DNA of 64,000 nucleotides from the NCBI RefSeq assembly GCF_002860345.1, contig NZ_NMYC01000001.1, forward strand, positions 1 through 64,000. The letters are read 5' to 3'. Positions 1-8,361 of this stretch are shown piece after piece. The stretch's first letter is position 1. Each line of letters opens with the position of its first letter. Under the pieces are notes generated by a model. The model saw nothing but the letters and a program-made list of their open reading frames with translations. It did not search any database and was not told where the DNA came from. This DNA is from Bifidobacterium anseris (GTDB lineage Bacteria > Actinomycetota > Actinomycetes > Actinomycetales > Bifidobacteriaceae). Position numbers and translations under genes: made by a program.

Positions 1-147
1 AGCGGGAAGCCCGCTCCAAGATAAGGATTCCTTGCACCCCTTCGAGGGTGCGGCAGACCCCACATGAGACCATGTGGTCGATAGACCGGACGTGGAAGCC
101 CCGCAAGGGGTGGAGCCGACCGGCACTAACGGTCGAAGACGACCCCC
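1..147 (+). rRNA. 23S ribosomal RNA, 3' end (partial)
   Basis: The sequence matches the conserved 3' terminal part of actinobacterial 23S rRNA: GATAAGGATTCC near 20-31, CCATGTGGTCGATAGACCGG near 70-89, and GGAGCCGACCGGCACTAAC near 112-130, ending at GGTCGAAGACGACCC. The 5' part lies outside the window. The exact 3' end is an estimate. The 5S gene follows about 190 bases downstream, which fits one rRNA operon read on the plus strand. Confidence 0.9.
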
Positions 148-340
148 ACCGGACACGTCGCGCGCACACGCACGCACCGGAACAACCGATACAGGGAGTC
201 ACACGATACAAGCATCAACACGAAACCGCAACGAACACCCGTTCCTTCCATACGAACACCTGCGCCCGCGTCCACCATCCGGTCCCCGAACCACCCACCA
301 ACCCCCACCCGGGGGTCGACCATGAATAACACAATACAGT

Positions 341-460
341 CTTGCGGCGGTCACAGCCCAGGGGAGACGCCCGGTCCCATTCCGAACCCGGAAGCTAAGA
401 CCTGGCACGGCGATGGTACTGCACCCGACAGGGTGTGGGAGAGTAGCACGCCGCCGCACC
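341..460 (+). rRNA. 5S ribosomal RNA
   Basis: This is a 5S rRNA of about 120 nt. It contains the conserved core CCCGGTCCCATTCCGAACCC, then GGAAGCTAAG and the 3' part GGTGTGGGAGAGTAGCAC. The ends TGCGGCGG (343-350) and CCGCCGCA (451-458) pair to form helix I. It is the last gene of the rRNA operon. The ends are accurate to a few bases. The spacer between 23S and 5S (about 148-340) shows no tRNA. Confidence 0.93.
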
Positions 461-472
461 CACACTTCACAC

Positions 473-607
473 GAAAGCCCACCACACGGTGGGCTTTCCC
501 ATATCCGGCGACTTCCACAGCCCACCCACACGGCGGGCTTTACCATATATGCGGCATCCACATGCACGCGACAGGCCCCGGCGAGACGAACAGCCTCGAC
601 CGGGGCC
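473..607 (+). terminator. Three tandem terminator-like hairpins after the rRNA operon
   Basis: Three hairpins follow the 5S gene. The first (473-498) is a perfect 11-bp stem, GAAAGCCCACC with GGTGGGCTTTC. The second (519-539) is a near copy, AGCCCACC with GGCGGGCT, with one mismatch. The third (574-607) has an 8-bp GGCCCCGG/CCGGGGCC stem with an extra inner CGAG/CTCG pairing and ends in CCTTT. The first two with their flanks look like an imperfect direct repeat of about 45 bp. Termination of the rRNA operon is inferred from position and structure. Confidence 0.7.
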
Positions 608-850
608 TTTCCGTATCCCAGCACACAGATCGGCATCTGCTTCCACAGTCATGCCCATATCACAGGCCTCGATAGGTATTCGCGTGTAGTCGTCGTGCAC
701 AAGCGGGAATCGACACGGTTGGCGGCATCGACGTTGTCGAGACACGTGACGAAACCATGGGCGGCAGAGGCATATGCGGTGGTATGCAACAGAGAATACG
801 GAGAACACCGGCATGCGCAGCAGCGACACACAGCAGAGTCAATATATGAC
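608..850. other. Intergenic, no gene seen
   Basis: This stretch lies between the rRNA terminators and the terminator of the converging exonuclease gene. I see no open frame with protein-like composition and a start signal, no tRNA and no clear repeat. The possible frames crossing it are in rRNA-spacer-like sequence and lack ribosome-binding sites. Confidence 0.5.
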
Positions 851-892
851 GGTGTCGGCGCGGAGCTCGTCAAGGAGATCCGCGCCGACACC
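851..892 (-). terminator. Terminator of the exonuclease gene
   Basis: There is a perfect 14-bp inverted repeat, GGTGTCGGCGCGGA (851-864) with TCCGCGCCGACACC (879-892) and a 14-nt loop, 13 bases after the stop codon of the minus-strand exonuclease. On the minus strand it is followed by an AT-rich stretch (GTCATATATTGAC) rather than a pure T run. Confidence 0.6.
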
Positions 893-904
893 GATGAGTG
901 CGCG

Positions 905-1474
905 TCAGTTCTGGGGGAGGACGGCGGTATCGCAGGAGATGTAACGACGCTGCCACTCCAGGCACTGGTAGGTCTGCGTCGCATCGGAAAGCGCACGGTG
1001 CTCTTCGATGTCGGAGATGCCGTAGCGCTGAATCAGATCGACGAGACGATGCCGCTCTGAAGGGAACAGATGTTTGTCGATCGTCATCGTGTCAAGCGTC
1101 GGACGCATGAAATTGTTCGTGAAGCCCAACGTGCGATGTTCGGCTTCGGCGAGGAAGCCCATGTCGAAACGGATGTTGTGGCCGATGACGATGTCGTCCT
1201 CAAGGAAATCGATGAACGAGCCGAGCACGGCTTCGATCGACGGCATCCCCTCCACCATTTCATTGGTGATGCCGGTCAGTCGGGTGATGTTGGGCGTGAT
1301 GAGCGTGCCCGGATCGATGAGCTGCTCGAAAGTGTCGACGATCCTGCCGTTGCGGATCTTCACCGCGCCGATTTCGGTGATGCGATCACGCTGCGCGCTC
1401 AGGCCGGTCGTTTCCAGATCGAGCGCCGTGTAATCTTTCGGTAGGCGTTCGGCTGGCCGAATGACTACGGACAT
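905..1474 (-). CDS. DEDDh-family 3'-5' exonuclease (DnaQ/epsilon-like)
   Basis: A 189-residue protein with the exonuclease fold of the DNA polymerase III epsilon superfamily. The four acidic residues and the histidine are visible: DLETTGL (motif ExoI, D and E), HNIRFDMGFL (ExoII) and HRALSDATQTY (ExoIII with the DEDDh histidine). The chosen ATG at 1474 has AGAGGA about 8 nt upstream; an earlier in-frame ATG at 1558 lacks support and adds unrelated residues. The gene stands alone and converges on the rRNA operon. The family covers DNA proofreading, RNase T-like trimming and repair, and the exact substrate cannot be told from sequence. Confidence 0.85.
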   Translation of the reverse strand: MSVVIRPAERLPKDYTALDLETTGLSAQRDRITEIGAVKIRNGRIVDTFEQLIDPGTLITPNITRLTGITNEMVEGMPSIEAVLGSFIDFLEDDIVIGHNIRFDMGFLAEAEHRTLGFTNNFMRPTLDTMTIDKHLFPSERHRLVDLIQRYGISDIEEHRALSDATQTYQCLEWQRRYISCDTAVLPQN

Positions 1475-1650
1475 CGTGATTCCTCTCTGATATCCAACGC
1501 ACCCCGCGATCCTCCCGTCGACTACCTTGCACGGGGATCGGTCGTGCGCTGCTCCCATGTTGTTTTTCTAGTGCCGAGTCTAATGCAAAGCCGTCGAGGA
1601 TGCCTCAGACGTTTCGGTTTATTTGCAAGGTGTTCGCAATCGGAGACGCT

Positions 1651-1671
1651 GTGCGGACGGTCGTTCCGCAC
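1651..1671 (-). terminator. Small hairpin downstream of the acetyltransferase gene
   Basis: GTGCGGA pairs with TCCGCAC in the 240-base gap after the stop of the minus-strand GNAT gene. The stem is only 7 bp and has no T run, so it is a weak terminator candidate. The rest of the gap holds the leader of the exonuclease gene. Confidence 0.25.
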
Positions 1672-1715
1672 TCCGGGAAGCGATGTCCGCAATCCGGCCG
1701 TCGGCGCGCGGACGA

Positions 1716-2387
1716 CTATTTGAGCACCGGGAACTGCGAGGTGACCGTGTGTCCGTGGTCCATATACGACGTTGTCTCCTCCATCGCCTTGCGGATGTTG
1801 CTCGCCGTGATGTCATAGACCTCGTCATGATCCTCGTCGTTGGGCTGACATTTGAGCCGCAGTCGCATCTGATACCACGTCGCGTTGCCGTGCGTCGAAG
1901 AGCTCGGGCCTTCGTTGACGAAGCCGAAGCCCTGGTAGAAGTCGATGAGTTTCTCCTTGCAGGCGAGCACGATGCCGGCACGGTGCGCGATCGCCGTATC
2001 GAGGATGACGCGGCGCATCAGATAGGCCGCGCAGCCGCGATGCTGATAGACAGGCGCCGTATCGACGCCGAGGATCATCTGCCATGAGCCGTTCTCGTCA
2101 TGCAGATCGGCCTGCTCGTACATCGCGTCGGTCAGGTCGGCGTCGTCGGTCGTCATGCCGTTGATGAAACTGACGAGCATGCCGTCGGCGAGATGCGCGG
2201 GGAAGCAGGTGTCCGATGCGTCGGCGTCCGGGTTGACGAGCAGCCAGAAATGCTCCGGATACGTTTCGATGCGGTTCGCGAGCCTCTCGATGTCCGCGGC
2301 CTCCTTGGGCGGGAAGCACGCCGATTCGATACTGGAAAGCGCATCGAGATCGTCCAAAGTTGCATGACGCACAAACATGAACACCAT
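1716..2387 (-). CDS. GNAT-family N-acetyltransferase
   Basis: A 223-residue cytosolic acetyltransferase of the GNAT superfamily. It begins FVRHATLDDLDALSSIE, the usual first strand and helix. The acetyl-CoA pyrophosphate loop is VYQHRGCAAYLMRRVI (about residues 128-143), a variant of Q/RxxGxG/A. Helix 4 follows in VLACKEKLIDFYQGFGF, where F-Y-x-x-x-G-F is typical. The acceptor is unknown; small amines, peptides or protein N termini are all possible. ATG 2387 has GAGAG about 6 nt upstream; a second ATG three codons later is also possible. It is transcribed in the same direction as the downstream exonuclease, about 240 bases away. Confidence 0.8.
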   Translation of the reverse strand: MVFMFVRHATLDDLDALSSIESACFPPKEAADIERLANRIETYPEHFWLLVNPDADASDTCFPAHLADGMLVSFINGMTTDDADLTDAMYEQADLHDENGSWQMILGVDTAPVYQHRGCAAYLMRRVILDTAIAHRAGIVLACKEKLIDFYQGFGFVNEGPSSSTHGNATWYQMRLRLKCQPNDEDHDEVYDITASNIRKAMEETTSYMDHGHTVTSQFPVLK

Positions 2388-2708
2388 CGTCTCTCAAGGC
2401 ATAGTCAACAACGCCGTCAGGACGGCCTTTGTTCAGCGTGGACGAACACGGCAGCCGCCGGAGACGGTAGCCCGGATGTGGGCTTCGATGTTTTCGACGC
2501 TGTGAGGGAAAACCACGAGCGCGGGGAACCGGCCACCGGCAGGCGAGTTATATTGCACGTAGAACGGTCATGCCTCGCCGGGAGGACCCGGTGGCGCGCC
2601 ATCCACCCTCGCCGCGCACGATACGCGTCGCGGATGCGGCCGCCCCAGACATGACGCCGCACATGCGGGAACGTCACCGATATGACCGATATGAAGGAGC
2701 AGGGAATC
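2388..2708. promoter_or_regulatory. Divergent upstream region, acetyltransferase / permease
   Basis: A 321-base gap between divergently read genes, expected to hold both promoters. An AT-rich element, GTTATATT near 2549-2556, is a possible -10 for the permease. The direct repeat ACCGATATG occurs twice just before the permease ribosome-binding site AAGGAG (2694-2699). I found no gene or strong palindrome here. Confidence 0.35.
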
Positions 2709-4136
2709 ATGGCCGGCAACGCACAAGGCACAGGACGATCCGCCGTCACGACGGCGGGGAAGCAGGGCAAAGTCAACGGCTCTCAGGCGACCGCCACGAA
2801 ATCGGTCGTCAAACGCACGCTGACGACGAAGGATCTCATCGTCTTCGGCATGATCTTCATGGTGCCGATCGCACCGTTCTCGATCATCGCATCGGTCGCC
2901 TCCGTCTCCCATGGCATGCCGGCGATCGCCTACCTCATCGCGATGGTCGCGATGCTGTTCACGGCGCTGTCCTTCGGCATGATGGTGCCGCTGTTCCCGT
3001 CAAGCGGCAGCATCTACATCTACGCGTCGCATGAGATGAACGATGGCGTCGGTTTCATCGTCGGATGGCTGATGATCCTGCAGTATCTGATTACGCCTGC
3101 GATCATGCTGCTCATGGCGGCGAACGCGCTGCATGAGTATCTGCCGCATGTGCCAGTATGGGCGTGGTGCGTCGGCTTCCTCGTCATCATCACGGCGATT
3201 GCGATGCGCGGCATGGGCGCCACCGTCCTCGTCGACAAGCTCGCGCTCGCGGCCGAACTCATCGTGCTCGCGCTGTTCTTCGTCTTCGGCGTCATCTACG
3301 TGTGCAGGCATCCGCAGATCGCGCACTTCTCCGGCACGGCGTTCTTCAACCCCGCGAAGTTTGACATGGGCGCGATGATGAGCGCCGTCTCGCTGTGCGC
3401 GCTGTCCTATGTGGGATTCGGCTCGATCGTCACGCTCGACGACCAGTGCGTGCGTCCGAAGAAGGCACCGGGCAAGGCGATGATCATCATCGTCCTCATC
3501 CTCGGCTTCCTGTACATGTCGATGAGCTTCCTGACGATGTGCATGGACCCCTCCGGCAACATCCTGCAGGCGAACCAGAACAGCGGTTTCTATGAAGTGG
3601 CCGGACTCGCCGGCAAGTGGCTCGGCGTCGTCTGCGCCGTTGCGAATGCGCTTGCGCTCGGCCTGTTCACGTCGCTGTCCGGCATGACGGCGATCTCGAG
3701 CCTCATGTACACGATGGCCGTCGACGGCGGCCTGCCGAAGTTCCTGACGAAGTTCGACAAGAAGACGAACGTGCCGGTCGGTGCCACGCTGTTCACGGCC
3801 ATCGTGAACCTCGTGCTCATCTTCGTGTTCATCTTCATGGGCCAGAACACGGCGGCGAAGGTGAGCAACTTCGGCGCGCTGTCCACCTACTGCATGCTCA
3901 ACATCGTCGTCATCTGGGGACTGGGGATCAAGGCGCGCGGCTACCGCGGCCGTTCGTTCTGGCGTACGATCCTGTGCCCGCTCATCGGCGCGATCGTGAC
4001 CTTCGTCATCTTCGTCTCGCTGGGATGGACCGTCTGGATCGTCGGCCTGATCTGGACGGCGCTCGGCATCGTCTATTATCTCGTGTGGACGAAGGGGATG
4101 CATCGCACGATGGACCTCGAACGCAAGGTCGCCTGA
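2709..4136 (+). CDS. APC-superfamily amino-acid permease
   Basis: A 475-residue integral membrane transporter of the amino acid-polyamine-organocation superfamily, with about twelve hydrophobic segments. The first helix region FGMIFMVPIAPFSIIASVA resembles the unwound TM1 of APC permeases. A later stretch GFGSIVTLDDQCVRPKKAP matches the usual TM6/loop region with a conserved acidic pair. The first 30 residues are polar and cytoplasmic. ATG 2709 was chosen because AAGGAG lies 9 nt upstream; an in-frame ATG at 2682 has no such site. It probably imports an amino acid or amine by proton coupling, and the substrate is not deducible. It ends in a strong terminator, so it is monocistronic. Confidence 0.85.
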   Translation: MAGNAQGTGRSAVTTAGKQGKVNGSQATATKSVVKRTLTTKDLIVFGMIFMVPIAPFSIIASVASVSHGMPAIAYLIAMVAMLFTALSFGMMVPLFPSSGSIYIYASHEMNDGVGFIVGWLMILQYLITPAIMLLMAANALHEYLPHVPVWAWCVGFLVIITAIAMRGMGATVLVDKLALAAELIVLALFFVFGVIYVCRHPQIAHFSGTAFFNPAKFDMGAMMSAVSLCALSYVGFGSIVTLDDQCVRPKKAPGKAMIIIVLILGFLYMSMSFLTMCMDPSGNILQANQNSGFYEVAGLAGKWLGVVCAVANALALGLFTSLSGMTAISSLMYTMAVDGGLPKFLTKFDKKTNVPVGATLFTAIVNLVLIFVFIFMGQNTAAKVSNFGALSTYCMLNIVVIWGLGIKARGYRGRSFWRTILCPLIGAIVTFVIFVSLGWTVWIVGLIWTALGIVYYLVWTKGMHRTMDLERKVA

Positions 4137-4157
4137 GCGTACCCTTGCCATATTTGA

Positions 4158-4199
4158 CAAGCGCCGCCACGATATTTCGTCGTGGCGGCGCTTGTTTTT
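4158..4199 (+). terminator. Rho-independent terminator of the APC permease
   Basis: A perfect 15-bp stem, CAAGCGCCGCCACGA (4158-4172) with TCGTGGCGGCGCTTG (4180-4194), is followed by TTTTT. It starts 21 bases after the permease stop codon. Confidence 0.95.
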
Positions 4200-4372
4200 C
4201 TGATTGATTGGTGTGTTCGCGCGCATGTTGAGCATCGTATCGATTTTTGCTATAGCGACGCCGTCGTTTCGGCTTGTGAAGTGCCGTACAGTGTGTCAGG
4301 CAGGCACATGGAGGTCTGCGCACGGACGAACAATGCATTCGGATAATCGACATCGGCAAGGAGGTACGGCAC

Positions 4373-5371
4373 ATGAAATACGCAATCCTTGGAGCCGGCG
4401 GCATGGGCATCCAGTACGGCGTGCTGCTGCAGGAGCACGCGCACGCCGACGTCGACTTCATCGACGCGTGGACGCCAAATGTCGAACGGATACGCGCACA
4501 GGGCGGCGCGTCCGTGTCGCAGGACGGCGAAGGTCGCCACCTCGTGCCAATCGACGTGTACTACCCGGAGGAGTACGACGGCGACCCCGATGTGTGGATC
4601 GTCTTCGTCAAGCAGCATCAGCTCCCCGAGCTCCTCGCGCGCGTTGGCGGACGCATCCGCCCACGCCATCATGTGTTCTCGGCGATGAACGGCTACGGCC
4701 ACTTCGAACAGCTCGCGCAGTACTTCGCGAAGGACCGTATCTATGGCGGCACAGCGCTCATCGGCGCATACGTCTACGGTCCCGGCGATTTCAACTTCAC
4801 CGGGGGCGCGCATGCGAAGGCGATGCACATGTGCGCGTACGACGGCCACGACGCCGCCGATGATCCCGTCGAACTCGCGCTGTACCGCGATTTCCAGACG
4901 GCGACGCTCAATCCGACGATCGTGCCGCATTTCCTTGGCATGTGCTTCGCGAAGATCGTGTTCAACTCGGTGCTCAACACGTTGTGCACGATGTACGAGA
5001 TTCGTTTCGGTGAATTCGCCGAACACCCAAGCGCGCCGGTCCTGACGCGCAGGCTCGTCGACGAAGCGTACACGGCGGCGGAACACGCCGGCATCACGCT
5101 GCTCGGCACGAGGGAAAGCGAGGTGGAGACGATAATGCATACGGCCGCGGTCGCGCACCCTTTGCATTATCCGTCGATGTATCAGGACCTTACGAGGTGC
5201 CGCCCGACCGAAGTCGACTACATCAACGGCTACATCGCGCGCCTCGGACGCGAACACGGCGCGCCGTGCCCACTCCATGAGTTCGTGACGCACGAAGTGC
5301 ACCTCGCCGAGCATGCGTTCGCGATCCACCATCCCGACATCGCCGCACAGCAGGCGATCAACGGCCGCTGA
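4373..5371 (+). CDS. Ketopantoate reductase-like protein (ApbA/PanE family)
   Basis: A 332-residue NADP-dependent dehydrogenase-like protein. It begins with a Rossmann motif, MKYAILGAGGMGIQYG (GxGxxG). The C-terminal helical part has the family pattern around KIVFNSVLNTLCTM, where a K and an N sit at the substrate site, and a later LHYPSMYQDL matching the conserved P-S-M-x-Q-D motif. In the family the enzyme reduces 2-dehydropantoate for pantothenate synthesis, but paralogues of unknown substrate are common and no pan gene is nearby. A good ribosome-binding site (AAGGAGG) sits about 9 nt before the ATG. It lies 191 bases ahead of metQ and may or may not be cotranscribed. Confidence 0.8.
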   Translation: MKYAILGAGGMGIQYGVLLQEHAHADVDFIDAWTPNVERIRAQGGASVSQDGEGRHLVPIDVYYPEEYDGDPDVWIVFVKQHQLPELLARVGGRIRPRHHVFSAMNGYGHFEQLAQYFAKDRIYGGTALIGAYVYGPGDFNFTGGAHAKAMHMCAYDGHDAADDPVELALYRDFQTATLNPTIVPHFLGMCFAKIVFNSVLNTLCTMYEIRFGEFAEHPSAPVLTRRLVDEAYTAAEHAGITLLGTRESEVETIMHTAAVAHPLHYPSMYQDLTRCRPTEVDYINGYIARLGREHGAPCPLHEFVTHEVHLAEHAFAIHHPDIAAQQAINGR

Positions 5372-5562
5372 GAGGGCGGCAACGCACAAAACGGCCATCG
5401 ACACGGCCGCTGCGTGGCACACGGCCTGCGGCGGCTTGGGTGAACGCGCCCACAACCAAGTGCGAACGCACTCGAAATCAATCGTGAAACGTCGCGTGGA
5501 ACAACACGACGCATATGAACATCATCATCTGAGCAAGCATCATCAAGGAGACGACAGCCATC

Positions 5563-6438
5563 ATGACGACGAAGCAGCGCATCCACACACTCATCCGCAC
5601 GGCGGCCGCCGTGCTCGCCGGCGCGGTCATCATCGCGAACAGCGCATGCGGCGGCGCGCGCAGCGCATCGGCCGAGCAGATCCCGACGCCGAAGGACGGC
5701 AAGACGACGACGATCACGGTCGGCGTATGCCCCGGGCCGTACGGGGAGATGATCGACGAGGTCATCGCGCCGCTCCTCAAGGACGACGGCTACATACTGA
5801 CGACGAAGACCTTCAACGACTACGTGCAGCCGGACAAGGCGCTCGCCAGCGGCAAGATCGACGCGAACCTCATGCAGCACGGCAACTATCTGAAGAAGTT
5901 CAGCGCCGACAACAACCTCGACCTCGTGTCGCTCGGGCAGACGCCGACGCTCGGCCTCGGTGTCTACTCGAAGAAGTTCACGTCGATCGACGACATCGCC
6001 GACGGCGCGAGTGTCGCGGTCGCGAACGACGGGTCGAACCTCGCACGCAGCCTCGGCGTCCTCGAGCAGAACAAGCTCGTGACGCTCAAGGACGGCATCG
6101 ACGCGACGAAGGCGTCGGTCAACGACATCGCCGACAACCCCAAGCACCTGAACATCAAGCCGATCGACGCGGCGCAGCTCGCGCGGTCGCTCGACACCGT
6201 CGACGTCGCGCTCGTGCCCGGTAACTATTCGTGGGCGGCGGGGCTCGACCCGAAGGACGCGCTCGCGCTCGAACGGCAGGACGACGGCGTCATCGAGGTG
6301 TTCGCGATCGCCGGGACGAACAAGGACACGCATTTCGCGAAGACCGTCGGCGAACTGCTCGACAGCGACGAATTCAAGAGCGCGATCGCCGCGAGCCGCT
6401 TCAAGGACTTCGGCAAGCCGGCGAGCTGGAACGAATAA
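5563..6438 (+). CDS. metQ: MetQ/NlpA-family methionine-binding lipoprotein
   Basis: A 291-residue substrate-binding lipoprotein of a MetNIQ transporter. The N terminus has basic residues, a hydrophobic run and a lipobox-like NSAC with the lipidated cysteine at residue 29. The mature part starts with ITVGVCPGPYGEMIDEVIAP, and the hinge region NDYVQPDKALASGKIDANLMQH is typical of the NlpA family (D-y-x-x-P-N-x-A-L). It would capture L- or D-methionine or small methionine peptides outside the membrane and deliver them to MetI. It is first in a metQ-metN-metI unit with AAGGAG before the ATG. No SAM riboswitch is evident upstream. Confidence 0.85.
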   Translation: MTTKQRIHTLIRTAAAVLAGAVIIANSACGGARSASAEQIPTPKDGKTTTITVGVCPGPYGEMIDEVIAPLLKDDGYILTTKTFNDYVQPDKALASGKIDANLMQHGNYLKKFSADNNLDLVSLGQTPTLGLGVYSKKFTSIDDIADGASVAVANDGSNLARSLGVLEQNKLVTLKDGIDATKASVNDIADNPKHLNIKPIDAAQLARSLDTVDVALVPGNYSWAAGLDPKDALALERQDDGVIEVFAIAGTNKDTHFAKTVGELLDSDEFKSAIAASRFKDFGKPASWNE

Positions 6439-6447
6439 GGGGAGACA

Positions 6448-7623
6448 ATGGCGGACATCATCACATTGGACGACGTTTCGGTCGTCTTCGAACACGGCGG
6501 ACGCCTCGTCGAGGCCGTCAGCCACGCGAACGTGCACGTCGAGGAAGGCGAGATCTTCGGGATCGTCGGCTTCTCGGGAGCCGGCAAATCGACGCTCGTA
6601 CGCACGATCAACCTGCTCGAGCGACCGACGTCGGGCCGCGTCGTCATCGACGGACGCGACGTGACGACGCTGCGCGGGGCGGCATTGCGCGAACTGCGCA
6701 GCGGCATCGGCTTCGTCTTCCAAAGCTTCAACCTCATCGACAACGTGACCGTCGCGCAGAATATCGCGTTCGCGCTCAAGGCGGCGCATGTGCCGAAGGC
6801 GCAACGCCGGCCGCGCATCGAGGAGCTGCTCAGGCTCGTCGGGCTTGAGGAGAAGATCGACAGCTACCCGTCGCAGCTATCCGGAGGGCAGAAGCAGCGC
6901 GTGTCGATCGCGCGCGCCCTCGCGAACCATCCACGCATCCTGCTGTGCGACGAGGCGACGAGCGCGCTCGACCTGGAGACGACCGAGGAGATCCTCGCGC
7001 TGCTCAAGCGCATCAACGCCGAACTCGGCGTCACGATCGTCTTCATTACGCATCAGTTCGACGTCGCGAAGGCGATCTTCGACCACGTCGCCGTCATGGA
7101 ACACGGCGTCATCGTCGAACAGGGCACGACGATTGACGTGTTCGGCTCGCCGCGCCACGAGACGACGCGCGCGCTCGTCGAACGCTATCTCGGCGTCGCG
7201 ATTCCCAGACAGCTCGTGCCGCAGCTGCCGTCGGGACGCCTCATCGAACTGCGGTACAAGGACGAAGGCGCGTTCGAACCGCTCATCAGCGACGTCTCAC
7301 GGCGTTTCGAAGTGTCGATCAACGTGCTGCACGGCAACGTCGGCTACTTCGGCACGCAGGCGATCGGCACGCTTATCGTGCTCGTGAGCGCGCGGCAGGA
7401 AGGGCAGCGGGGCGCGTTCGTCGTGCAGGCGGCGATCGACGAGCTCAGTTCGCGCGTCGCCGATGCGCGCGAACTGAGCGTCGCGCTCAACGACGACATA
7501 GGAGCGAGCGTCGACGCGATCTTCGTGGACGACGCATACGACGCGAAGCCGCCGGCGGCAGCGTCCGACGCATATGACGGTGTCGCATACGACGGCGACG
7601 CACATAAGGAGGTGCTCGCATGA
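6448..7623 (+). CDS. metN: MetN, methionine ABC transporter ATPase
   Basis: A 391-residue ABC ATPase. Walker A GFSGAGKST is at about residues 47-55, the Q-loop is in VFQSFNLIDNVT, the signature is LSGGQKQRV, Walker B is ILLCDEATSALD and the switch histidine is in ITHQ. After the nucleotide-binding domain comes an NIL domain (about 250-345, RLIELRYKDEGAFEPLIS), the ligand-sensing module that lets methionine inhibit transport in MetN proteins. The last 40 residues are a low-complexity D/A/Y-rich tail. It starts 10 bases after metQ and overlaps metI by 4 bases (ATGA), so the unit is translationally coupled. Confidence 0.92.
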   Translation: MADIITLDDVSVVFEHGGRLVEAVSHANVHVEEGEIFGIVGFSGAGKSTLVRTINLLERPTSGRVVIDGRDVTTLRGAALRELRSGIGFVFQSFNLIDNVTVAQNIAFALKAAHVPKAQRRPRIEELLRLVGLEEKIDSYPSQLSGGQKQRVSIARALANHPRILLCDEATSALDLETTEEILALLKRINAELGVTIVFITHQFDVAKAIFDHVAVMEHGVIVEQGTTIDVFGSPRHETTRALVERYLGVAIPRQLVPQLPSGRLIELRYKDEGAFEPLISDVSRRFEVSINVLHGNVGYFGTQAIGTLIVLVSARQEGQRGAFVVQAAIDELSSRVADARELSVALNDDIGASVDAIFVDDAYDAKPPAAASDAYDGVAYDGDAHKEVLA

Positions 7624-8279
7624 ACGAGACGACCGAAATCCTCAGGGAGAATCTGGGGCAGGCGCTGTGGGACACCTTCGCGATGGTCGGCATCGCGACG
7701 CTCGTCGGCGTCGTGTTCGGCACAGCGCTCGCGATTCTGCTGTTCCTCACGCAGCACCGGCTGTTCACGCCGAACAGGATCGTCAACGAAGCCGTCGGAT
7801 TCGTCGTCAACGCGATTCGTTCGATGCCGTTCCTCATCCTGCTCGTCGTGCTGATTCCGCTCATCCAGCTGATCATCGGCGATCCGTACACGCCGGCGGG
7901 AGGCGCGATCGCGCTGTCGATCGCGGCGATTCCGTTCTTCGCGCGCGTCGCCGAAAGCGCGTTCCAGGAAGTGGACGACGGTCTGCTTGAGGCGGCGATA
8001 TCGACTGGCGCGCCAGTGCGGCAGATCATTTTCGGCGCCGTGTTCCCGCAGGCGCTGCCCGGCTTCATCCGCGGCATCGTGCTGACGATCATCTCCCTGC
8101 TCGGCTATTCGGCGATGGTCGGCACGATCGGCGCCGGCGGCATAGGCGATCTGGCGATTCAATACGGCTACAACCGCTATGAGACCGGCGTGCTCGTCGC
8201 CGTCGTGCTGCTGCTCGTCGCCGTCGTGCAGCTCATCCAATGGGTCGGCGACCGCATTGCGCTCAAGGTCACGCATTGA
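7620..8279 (+). CDS. metI: MetI, methionine ABC transporter permease
   Basis: A 219-residue inner-membrane permease with about five transmembrane helices. The conserved MetI segment FVVNAIRSMPFLILLVVLIPL is near residues 61-81. The cytoplasmic EAA-like coupling loop ESAFQEVDDGLLEAAISTGA is followed by IIFGAVFPQALPGFIRG, which docks onto MetN. GTIGAGGIGDLAIQYGYNR is the signature end of the family. The start codon overlaps the metN stop, and the aminotransferase gene follows after an 82-base gap. Confidence 0.92.
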   Translation: MNETTEILRENLGQALWDTFAMVGIATLVGVVFGTALAILLFLTQHRLFTPNRIVNEAVGFVVNAIRSMPFLILLVVLIPLIQLIIGDPYTPAGGAIALSIAAIPFFARVAESAFQEVDDGLLEAAISTGAPVRQIIFGAVFPQALPGFIRGIVLTIISLLGYSAMVGTIGAGGIGDLAIQYGYNRYETGVLVAVVLLLVAVVQLIQWVGDRIALKVTH

Positions 8280-8361
8280 GCGGCGCGCGCAGGCGGCTGC
8301 ACCGCGGACGATGGCGGCAGCGGACGGCTCAATGGACGACAGCAACAGGAAAGGAACATCG

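Noticed and set aside
48-1060. Several open frames across the rRNA, spacer and terminators
   Set aside because: They overlap 23S and 5S rRNA or terminator hairpins and have no protein-like composition.
3000-4235. Long minus-strand open frame over the APC permease
   Set aside because: Same shadow effect: R/D/E/H-rich composition with no motif, fully antisense to a recognised transporter.
5372-5562. SAM riboswitch before metQ
   Set aside because: No SAM-I, SAM-II or SAM-IV consensus could be recognised in the 191-base gap.
5230-6804. 524-codon minus-strand frame over metQ and metN
   Set aside because: Antisense shadow of conserved transporter genes, with no ribosome-binding site.
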